Below are positions 57,636 through 64,000 of a DNA stretch of 64,000 nucleotides, in pieces. The position numbers and the translations under genes are program-made. The number at the start of each line of letters is the position of its first letter. Position 1 is the first letter of the stretch. Origin of the DNA: Sandaracinus sp. (lineage in GTDB: Bacteria > Myxococcota_A > Polyangia > Polyangiales > Houyiibacteriaceae). The notes below the pieces were generated by a model, which was not told the origin of the DNA, searched no databases, and was given only the letters and a program-made list of their open reading frames with translations. The stretch spans positions 1 to 64,000 of the forward strand of contig PABA01000089.1 of NCBI GenBank assembly GCA_002699025.1. The letters run 5' to 3'.

Positions 57636-57870
57636 GGTCGGTGGTTTCCTCGGCGTCCGTCTCTCGACACGTGCAGTTCGAGACCTTCTTGCTCTTCGCA
57701 TCCTCCGGCGTCGCACACTCCACCTTCTCGACACCTTTGATCGTCTCCCCGTCCCGCGATTCCTTCGCGGGCGGATGGGACATTCCGAGCGTCACTCTGC
57801 TCGATTCGGCGGTGGAGTCGAACCTGAGCCACTCGCCTGAAGCGTCGTGGCGTCTCCCGGAACCTCCTCG
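57526..57870 (-). pseudogene. Possible 5'-truncated T6SS effector remnant
   Basis: In the frame overlapping the immunity gene start, a stretch reading GEWLRFDSTAESSRVTLGMS then HPPAKESRDGETIKGVEKV and CATPEDAKSKKVSNCTCRET has normal codon bias and protein-like composition, but begins after a stop near 57885 next to the right-hand repeat. It looks like the C-terminal end of an upstream gene cut off at the repeat. Its stop (57526) would overlap the immunity ORF by 110 bases, which is unusual. Effector identity is inference. Confidence 0.35.
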
Positions 57871-57901
57871 CCAGCGGTTTCAGCGGTTTGGGCACGGGGC
57901 A

Positions 57902-57945
57902 CGCCGCCGGCCACGCCAGCCGCTCCAAGCCACGCCGCTCGGGCC
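57902..57945. repeat. 44-bp direct repeat, right copy
   Basis: Near-identical (41/44) to 56624-56667, in direct orientation, directly abutting the 3' end of the DUF2252 gene (stop at 57947-57949). Marks the other border of the inserted segment. Confidence 0.88.
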
Positions 57946-57946
57946 C

Positions 57947-59134
57947 TCACTCGTCGCGGTAGGCGCGCCAGCTCCGCGCCACCAACGCGGTCATGCGCCG
58001 CACCTCCTCGCGCAGCCAGCCCTCGCGCTCGCGGAGCCACTCGAGCTGGGCGAAGCGGAGCTGCGAGTCGAAGGGCGCCGCGATGAGCCGCACGTGGCCC
58101 CGGCCGAGCTGCACGCCGACGTCCCGCGCCAGCTCCCGCAGCTCGCCCCCGTCGCGCAGCGCGCCGAGCTCGAGCTCCCGGTAGTTGTGCGACCACTCCT
58201 GCACCCAGAAGGGCGGATCGTCGTGCGCCTCCGAGGGCGCCCGCGGCACGATGCCGAGGAAGGGGCTCGGGTTGGCGGTGAGCCGCGCGTGGGCGACGAG
58301 CACGCGGAAGCCCCCGCGCCCCGTGCCGCTCTGGACGCAGGGCACCATCGAGAGCTCGCGCACCTCCTTCGCCTCGAGCACGACGTCGTCGTTCGGCGCC
58401 TCGGTCCAGCCCTCGACGCGCGCCAGGAACTTCGGATCCAGCCGCGACCCGACCCCGCCCCGCAGCCGCCCGTAGCTCCGGAGCTCGAAGAAGTGGGCCG
58501 GCAGCTCCGGGTGCTCGACCTCCATCATGCGCCGGTAGCGGCCGTAGCCCTCCTCGATCTCCGCGCGCACGCGCGCGTCCTCGACCGGCTCCATGAGCTC
58601 CTCCACCTCCCGCAGGAAGGGCTCCCGATCGGCCGTGAAGGTCGCCTGCATGCGCGCCGCCACGGCCGGCGGGGGCTGCTCGGCCTCGGGCTCGCGGAGC
58701 GCATCCCGGTAGCCCTCGAGGAAGGCCGCGAAGGGCCCCGCGCCCTCGTCCCAGCCGCGCGCCCGCCGCACGATCTCGAGGCTCACGCCGAAGCGCACCA
58801 GATCGATCGCCGCCGGCCCCTCCGTCGCGTCGTCGAAGTCGGCGAGGCCGCGCCCCTCGGGCGTGACCGCGTACTGCTCCACGTGGGCGTCGCCGTGGAG
58901 GTTCACGGTGGGCGCCGCCCGCACCGCGCCGCCGAGATCCGCGCAGACCTGGCGGGCGAAGGGGCGGTTGGCGAAACGGAAGAAGTCGTGCTCGCTCCGG
59001 GCCAGGCGCCGGCGCAGATCGGGCGCCGCCTCGAGCTCCTCCCGCTCCGCCTCGCTGGGCCCGAGGAGCGTGGGCGTCGCCGCGCCGCAGGCCACGAGGG
59101 CGAGCAGGGCGCCGTAGGAGACCGAGCGCGGCAC
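57947..59134 (-). CDS. DUF2252-family lipoprotein
   Basis: 395-residue protein starting GTG 59134: short signal SVSYGALLALVAC with lipobox, then the DUF2252 pattern (ARSEHDFFRFANRPFARQVCADL, VNLHGDAHVEQYAVTPEG, GLADFDDATEGPAAIDLVRFGVSL), which resembles a kinase-like fold with HGDxH and DFD motifs. The lipobox makes it unusual: most DUF2252 proteins are cytosolic. An in-frame ATG at 59248 lies in a 12-bp repeat and seems unlikely. Function unknown. Confidence 0.8.
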   Translation of the reverse strand: MPRSVSYGALLALVACGAATPTLLGPSEAEREELEAAPDLRRRLARSEHDFFRFANRPFARQVCADLGGAVRAAPTVNLHGDAHVEQYAVTPEGRGLADFDDATEGPAAIDLVRFGVSLEIVRRARGWDEGAGPFAAFLEGYRDALREPEAEQPPPAVAARMQATFTADREPFLREVEELMEPVEDARVRAEIEEGYGRYRRMMEVEHPELPAHFFELRSYGRLRGGVGSRLDPKFLARVEGWTEAPNDDVVLEAKEVRELSMVPCVQSGTGRGGFRVLVAHARLTANPSPFLGIVPRAPSEAHDDPPFWVQEWSHNYRELELGALRDGGELRELARDVGVQLGRGHVRLIAAPFDSQLRFAQLEWLREREGWLREEVRRMTALVARSWRAYRDE

Positions 59135-59184
59135 GGGCGCAGCATACGCCACCCGGACGAGAACGCGACGCGGCGGTCGACCCG

Positions 59185-59246
59185 CCTCGATACTGGCCTC
59201 GATACTGGCCTCGAGACCGGCCTCGAGACCGGCCTCGGAACGGGCC
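59185..59246. repeat. 12-bp tandem repeat between divergent genes
   Basis: Five copies of CCTCGATACTGG drifting to CCTCGAGACCGG and CCTCGGAACGGG, in the short gap between the DUF2252 start (59134) and the phospholipase D-like lipoprotein start (59312). It could affect their promoters. Confidence 0.85.
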
Positions 59247-59311
59247 ACAGAACCCTCCCGGGCGACGAAGACGGAAGAGAACCCCCCTCACGCGTCGTAT
59301 CCTCTCGTCCG

Positions 59312-60541
59312 ATGTCGGATCGACGCGCTTCCTTTCCCGCCCCGTCCCCCCTCTCCATCCTCCTGGCCCTCGCCCTCCTGGCCCTCGGCGCCTGCGGCGA
59401 CGACGACGGCCCCGGCCCGACCGGAGACGCCGGCCCGGGCGTCGACGCGAGCGCGCCCTTCGACGGCGGCGGGGGAGAGGCGGACGCCGCGACGGAGCCG
59501 GACGCCGGCGCCCCGGCGGACGCGGCCCCGGACGGCGGCACGGACGCGGGCATGGACGCGGGCCCGCCCTGCGCGTGCCCCACCCTCCCGACGACCTGCA
59601 CCGGCCCGGTCGCCGGCCCGGTCTTCAGCCCCGAGGATCCGGCCTTCGGCGAGCAGCTCATGGAGGTGCTCGCCTGCGCCGACGAGTCGCTCCACATGGC
59701 GCTCTACCTGCCCGGCTGGGACTGCATCGGCGACGCCCTCGCCGACAAGCTCGAGGCCGACGAGGACATCGTCATGGAGATCGTCGTCGACGACGACCAG
59801 TGCCCGACCTTCGGGGGCACGCGCGACTGCGACATGCTCCGCGGCATCGCCGATCACCCGCGCGTGACGATCGTGGACGACGACCGGTCCGCGCTGATGC
59901 ACCACAAGTACATCGTCGCCGACGGTACGAGCGTCTGGGTCTCGAGCGCGAACATGACCGAGGACAGCTTCTGCGAGGACCTCAACAACAGCGTGGTCAT
60001 CGACGACGCGACGATCGTCGGGCGCTTCGAGGAGGTCTTCCAGCGCATGTTCACGGACGGGAGCTTCGGCCCGGTGGAGCCCGAGGGGGTCACCGAGAGC
60101 GCGCCCTACCGGCTCTACTTCAGCCCCGAGTCGCCGATCAGCTCGCCCTCGGGCTGGTTCACGGCGCTCACCGACGCCATCGCTGAAGCCGAGACCTCCG
60201 TGGACGTGATGATCTTCGCGCTGACGCGGGGCGAGATCAGCGAGGCGCTCGTCGCGGCGCACGAGCGGGGCGTGGAGGTGCGCGTGCTGAGCAGCTTCCG
60301 CTTCGGGGGAGAGGCGGCGATCCAGACGCTGCAGGACGCGGGCATCGACGTCCGCGTCGCCGACGTCCACCACAAGGTCATGATCCTCGACGGGGAGACC
60401 GTCGCGACCGGGTCAGCGAACTGGTCGATGAACGCCTGGTCGAACAGCGAGAACAGCCTCTGGATCGCGGACGCGGACGTCGCGAGCGCCTTCACCGACG
60501 AGCTCGATCGGGTCTGGGCCACGGCCTCGCCGGCGGAGTGA
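59312..60541 (+). CDS. Secreted phospholipase D-like lipoprotein
   Basis: 409-residue lipoprotein: signal with LLALALLALGAC lipobox, Asp/Ala/Gly linker (residues about 30-85) and a phospholipase D catalytic region with two HKD-type motifs: HHKYIVADG ... GTSVWVSSANMTEDS, and HHKVMILDG ... ATGSANWSMNAW. Likely acts on phospholipids or nucleic acid outside the cell or is a cell-surface hydrolase. ATG 59312. Confidence 0.85.
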   Translation: MSDRRASFPAPSPLSILLALALLALGACGDDDGPGPTGDAGPGVDASAPFDGGGGEADAATEPDAGAPADAAPDGGTDAGMDAGPPCACPTLPTTCTGPVAGPVFSPEDPAFGEQLMEVLACADESLHMALYLPGWDCIGDALADKLEADEDIVMEIVVDDDQCPTFGGTRDCDMLRGIADHPRVTIVDDDRSALMHHKYIVADGTSVWVSSANMTEDSFCEDLNNSVVIDDATIVGRFEEVFQRMFTDGSFGPVEPEGVTESAPYRLYFSPESPISSPSGWFTALTDAIAEAETSVDVMIFALTRGEISEALVAAHERGVEVRVLSSFRFGGEAAIQTLQDAGIDVRVADVHHKVMILDGETVATGSANWSMNAWSNSENSLWIADADVASAFTDELDRVWATASPAE

Positions 60542-60638
60542 CTCCGGGGCGCCGATTCGACCTCGGCGCCCGGCCGGAGCCGTCCTCATCTCGCGGGGCA
60601 CGCTTGAGGGGCCGGCGCGCTCGGCATACCCTCGCCGG

Positions 60639-63581
60639 GTGAGGGGATGGATGCGTGTGGGCGCCGTCGCGGCGTGCCTTTGGGCAGCGGCGTGCGGCGA
60701 TGACGATGGGATGACGACGCCCGGGGGCGACGCCGGACCGGGCGGCTGCCTGACGGCGGCGGACTGCGACGACGGGCTCTTCTGCAACGGCGCCGAGCTC
60801 TGCCGGCCGGCCGATCCGCTCGCGGACGGTCGGGGGTGCGTGCCCGCCGAGCCCACCTGCGGCGAGGGCGTGGCGTGCGACGAGGAGACCGACGCCTGCA
60901 TGCCCGGCTGCCCCGACGCCGACGAGGACGGCTTCGCCGACGCGAGCTGCGGCGGCGAGGACTGCGACGACGCCGACCCGAACCGCTTCCCCGGCAACCC
61001 GGAGGTCTGCGATCTCGAGGGGCACGACGAGGACTGTGACCCGGAGACGCTCGGGCCGGACGCGGACGGGGACGGCTACGTGGGCGCCCGCTGCTGCGCG
61101 CGCGAGGGCGACACCTTCCGCTGCGGCGAGGACTGCAACGACGGGCAGCGCCTCATCCAGCCGGACGGCCTCGAGATCTGCAACGGCTTCGACGACGACT
61201 GCGACGGCATGGTCGACGAGGAGCTCCTCGAGGACGGCTTCGAGGACGCGGACGGGGACCTGCACGGCGACCCGCGCGCGCCGACGAGCGGCTGCCCGGG
61301 CCGCGCCGGCTTCTCGACGGTCGGCGACGACTGCGACGACACGGAGCCGGGCGTCTGGGGGGGCCGCGCCGAGGAGTGCAACGGGCGCGACGACGACTGC
61401 GACGGCGCCATCGACGAGAACGTCGGCGAGCTCACCTATTGGCCCGACGTGGACGGCGACGGCTTCGGCGACCCGGACGGCGCCACCGAGACCGGCTGCA
61501 TCGCGCCCGAGGGCTTCTCGCCCCTGCCGCTCGACTGCGACGACCGGGACCCGGAGGTGCGCTGGGGCGCCGAGGAGCGCTGCAACGGCGTCGACGACGA
61601 CTGCGACGGGATCCGCGGCTTCCAGGTCGGGCCCGGCGACTTCGAGGACGACGACCTCGACGGCGCACCGGACGCGGCCTGCGGGCTCGAGGTGGCGGAC
61701 TGCGACGACGAGGATCCGCGGGCGGCGCCGGACCTGAGCGAGGTCGAGCTCGACGGGGCGGACAACGACTGCGACCCGGAGACGCCCGACGCGAGCTGTG
61801 AGGCGGCGACCTGGTACGTGGACGAGGACGGCGACGGCTACGGCACGAGCGAGGCGCCGCGGGGCTGCGTCCAGGAGGCGGGCACGGCGCCGCGGGCCGG
61901 GGACTGCGACGACGGCGACGTGGCCGTGCGCCCGGGCGCGGCCGAGCGCTGCAACGGCGAGGACGACGACTGCGACGGGCAGATCGACGAGCTCGCGGAC
62001 CCGCAGTGCGCCCTCCCGCGGGCCACCGGGCTCTGCGAGGAGGGGGCCTGCGCCATCGGAGTCTGCGAGAACCACTGGCTCGACTGCGACCCGGAGTCGC
62101 CGGGCTGCGAGACGGACGCCCTCTCGCCCATGAGCTGCGGCGGCTGCGACGTGGTCTGCGAGGACGACATGCCCGACGACATGGCGGCGCCCGGCTGCTT
62201 CCCCCAGCCCGGCATCCCGGCGGAGGCCTGCGGTGTCGGCTGCGTCGGCGGCTACGCGGACTGCAACGCGGATCCGGCGGACGGCTGCGAGGTGCTCCTG
62301 CCCGCAGACCCGAACCACTGCGGCGCGTGCTTTCGGCGCTGCGACATCCCCGCGAACGCCGAGCCGACCTGCGTCGACGCGAGCTGCGGCTTCGAGTGCG
62401 AGCGGGGCTGGGAGGACTGCAACGGCGAGGTGGACGACGGCTGCGAGGTCTTCGTCGACGGCGACGCGACCAACTGCGGCAGCTGCGGGCGGGTCTGCCC
62501 GGACGGAAGCCCGGTCTGCGTCGGCGGCGCCTGCGTCGCGCCGCCCTGGACGAGCGACGAGAGCGAAGGCGACTTCATGCCGACGGAGGACACGGTGCTG
62601 CCCGCGGGCGTGCACCAGTTCCGGCGGGTCGTGATCCCTGCGGGCGTGCGCGTGACGACGAACCAGGACGGGGTCGGCGTGCTCGACATCCGCGCGACCG
62701 AGGAGGTCGTCATCGCGGGCGTGCTCGATCTCTCCGGGGCGCGCGGCGGCGACGCGGTCGACGGCAACCCGGGGGGCGGCGGGGACACCGGCTACCCGGA
62801 CGGGACGCGCCCGGTGCGTCAGCCGGGCCGGGGCGGCCTCGGCGAGGCCGGCAGCCCGCCCGACTGCACGGGCTGGGGCGGCCAGAACGGCGGCGGCAGC
62901 TGGGGCGGCGGCGGCGGCGGCTACGCGGGCGGCGGCGGCGGCACGCGCGGCAGCTGCGATGGCGGCGACGGCGGCGGGCCCGACGGCGGGCTCGGCGGCG
63001 ACCGGCCCGGCAACACGCGCAACCAGGGCCTGCCGGGTCGGGTCGACATCGCGTGCTACGGCGGCACCTTCGGCGGAGGCACCGTCGGCTACGGCAGCGG
63101 AGGCGGAGGCACGATCGGCAACGCGGCGGCCATGGACCGCGCGGTCGAGAGCACCTTCTACCCGGGCTCGGGCGGCGGCGGCGGGGCCGGGCCGGGCGCG
63201 AACGGCGGCGGCGGAGGCGGCAGCGGGGCCGTGCGCATCCACTCGCCGGTGCGGATCGTCGTGGAGATCAGCGGGGCCATCCTGGCGCGCGGCGGCAACG
63301 GCGGCGGCGGGGGGAGCTGCGATGGAGGCGGCGGGTCCGGCGGGGTCATCTACCTGAGCTCCCCGGAGCTCCAGCTCCAGGGCGAGCTCGACGTCGCCGG
63401 GGGCATCGGCGGGCGCACGGGCTGCAACGGGGGCGACGGCGGCATCGGCCGGGTGCGGCTGAGCACGGACCCGAACCGCTGCGACCTCGACGGCATCTTC
63501 ACCGGCGTCGACGTGGTCCCGACGAGCTGCCGCGTCCACGACGCCGAGTGCGGGGTGTACATCGGGAGCTACCCGAATTGA
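60639..63581 (+). CDS. MopE-like metal-binding-motif lipoprotein with Gly-rich C-terminus
   Basis: 980-residue secreted lipoprotein. Signal ACLWAAACGDDDG with lipobox. Residues about 85-490 hold six repeats of the putative metal-binding motif of the form DCDDxDP...CNGxDDDCDGxxDE, as in MopE-like proteins. A Cys-rich region and a conserved domain with TEEVVIAGVLDLSGARGGDA follow, then a Gly-rich stretch (residues about 700-870), probably beta-helix-like. Starts GTG 60639 (or ATG 60651). Likely surface-exposed and calcium- or copper-binding. A very long antisense frame is a shadow. Confidence 0.85.
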   Translation: MRGWMRVGAVAACLWAAACGDDDGMTTPGGDAGPGGCLTAADCDDGLFCNGAELCRPADPLADGRGCVPAEPTCGEGVACDEETDACMPGCPDADEDGFADASCGGEDCDDADPNRFPGNPEVCDLEGHDEDCDPETLGPDADGDGYVGARCCAREGDTFRCGEDCNDGQRLIQPDGLEICNGFDDDCDGMVDEELLEDGFEDADGDLHGDPRAPTSGCPGRAGFSTVGDDCDDTEPGVWGGRAEECNGRDDDCDGAIDENVGELTYWPDVDGDGFGDPDGATETGCIAPEGFSPLPLDCDDRDPEVRWGAEERCNGVDDDCDGIRGFQVGPGDFEDDDLDGAPDAACGLEVADCDDEDPRAAPDLSEVELDGADNDCDPETPDASCEAATWYVDEDGDGYGTSEAPRGCVQEAGTAPRAGDCDDGDVAVRPGAAERCNGEDDDCDGQIDELADPQCALPRATGLCEEGACAIGVCENHWLDCDPESPGCETDALSPMSCGGCDVVCEDDMPDDMAAPGCFPQPGIPAEACGVGCVGGYADCNADPADGCEVLLPADPNHCGACFRRCDIPANAEPTCVDASCGFECERGWEDCNGEVDDGCEVFVDGDATNCGSCGRVCPDGSPVCVGGACVAPPWTSDESEGDFMPTEDTVLPAGVHQFRRVVIPAGVRVTTNQDGVGVLDIRATEEVVIAGVLDLSGARGGDAVDGNPGGGGDTGYPDGTRPVRQPGRGGLGEAGSPPDCTGWGGQNGGGSWGGGGGGYAGGGGGTRGSCDGGDGGGPDGGLGGDRPGNTRNQGLPGRVDIACYGGTFGGGTVGYGSGGGGTIGNAAAMDRAVESTFYPGSGGGGGAGPGANGGGGGGSGAVRIHSPVRIVVEISGAILARGGNGGGGGSCDGGGGSGGVIYLSSPELQLQGELDVAGGIGGRTGCNGGDGGIGRVRLSTDPNRCDLDGIFTGVDVVPTSCRVHDAECGVYIGSYPN

Positions 63582-63595
63582 TCACCGAACGAGAA

Positions 63596-64000
63596 TCCGT
63601 GCCCGTGCCCGTGCCCCTGCCCGTGCCCGCAGGCTGAAGGGGCTGAAGGGGCTGAAGGGCGCACGCGAAAACCCGTGCCCGTGCCCGTGCCCCTGCCCCT
63701 GCCCGCAGGCTGAAGGGGCTGAAGGGCGTACCCGCGAAGACCCGTGCCCCCACTGCCCCTGCCCCTGCCCCTGCCCCTGCCCGCAGCCTGAAGGGGCCGA
63801 GTGCTCTCCTCGCTCGGCTCTTCCGCCGGCGGGCACGGGCAGGGGCAGGGGCACGGGCACGGGTTTTCTGCCCTTCTGGCCACGGGCACGTCCTCGAGGC
63901 GGCTCCCGTACCGAGTGCTCTCCTCGCTCGGCCCTTTCGCCGGCGGGCACGGGCAGGGGCACGGGCACGGGCACGGGTGGCCGTTCTCCGGGGTGGGCCT
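63596..64000. repeat. G/C-rich repeat array with quadruplex-type motifs
   Basis: After the MopE-like gene, alternating C-rich blocks (CCCGTGCCCGTGCCCCTGCCC, with GGCTGAAGGGGCTGAAGGG links) and, from about 63830, G-rich blocks (GGGCACGGGCAGGGGCAGGGG then CACGGGCACGGG). The block CGAGTGCTCTCCTCGCTCGG recurs at 63799 and 63915 (116 bp apart). The C- and G-blocks are inverted relative to each other. The window ends inside it; no gene seen. Confidence 0.85.

Noticed and set aside
57812-57838. tRNA T-arm-like sequence GGTTCGACTCC near the right repeat
   Set aside because: The flanking stem does not pair (TCAGG versus CCACC), and no acceptor or D-arm is present, so it is not a tRNA fragment att site.
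60492-63539. Very long antisense frame (about 1,015 codons) opposite the MopE-like gene
   Set aside because: It is all Ala/Val/Asp/Arg with no domain or start signals; the sense strand carries six clear Cys/Asp repeats. The length results from extreme GC bias in the sense codons.

Overview
The window is a chromosomal segment of a very GC-rich (roughly 70% or more by eye) Gram-negative bacterium. It is most probably a myxobacterium of the Sandaracinaceae/Polyangiales type. This rests on many lipoproteins with a C-GDDD type start followed by Asp/Ala/Gly-rich linkers, MopE-like Cys/Asp repeats, a MYXO-CTERM-like Cys tail, Kazal-type secreted inhibitors and chemotaxis/multi-receiver signalling proteins. 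Species assignment is inference. There is no rRNA, CRISPR array, intact insertion sequence or prophage. There is one tRNA, tRNA-Met(CAU).

Layout. 1-7.4 kb: small lipoproteins and membrane proteins, a cardiolipin synthase-like phospholipase D, an AI-2E/PerM transporter and a pair of overlapping ArsA/Get3-like ATPases, only one of which keeps the signature lysine. 7.5-17.7 kb: TypA/BipA, a UbiA prenyltransferase coupled to an FG-GAP protein, DUF4328, an AAC(3)-family protein, a CHAD-CYTH fusion, a PHA-system protein and an M15 peptidase. 18-30.5 kb: cupin, HutF-like deiminase, an HTTM membrane pair, a putative orphan sRNA locus, a GH5-like hydrolase, a LysR/F420-type reductase divergent pair, DUF99 and a complete ZnuABC zinc importer beside a YkgJ Cys-cluster protein. 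30.6-39.5 kb: a glutaredoxin-membrane fusion, a CPBP protein and a tightly overlapping lipoprotein-pgsB-pgsC-pgsW operon for a poly-gamma-glutamate-like polymer. 39.8-47.6 kb: lipoproteins and the Tol system (tolQ, tolR, a TolA/TonB protein, tolB). 47.7-52.6 kb: cheB, a triple-receiver adenylate/guanylate cyclase and a REC-PAS-kinase-REC hybrid. 52.7-64 kb: tRNA-Met, a repeat-rich stretch, a four-module Kazal lipoprotein, 6-phosphogluconate dehydrogenase, an apparently inserted T6SS-immunity (DUF3396) module flanked by 44-bp direct repeats, a DUF2252 lipoprotein, a secreted phospholipase D-like lipoprotein, a 980-residue MopE-like protein and a G/C-rich repeat array.

How the genes work together. 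Recognisable units are zinc uptake (ZnuA with a His-rich arm, ZnuC, ZnuB), Tol-driven outer-membrane constriction, polymer ligation and export (Pgs), one signalling cluster, and a set of surface lipoproteins that look suited to a predatory or soil lifestyle (protease inhibitors, a phospholipase D, MopE-like protein). The most unusual items are the repeat-flanked immunity module, a dispersed ~150-bp repeat that also splits the tol operon, G-quadruplex-like intergenic arrays, and a terminator-bearing gap between divergent genes that may encode an sRNA.
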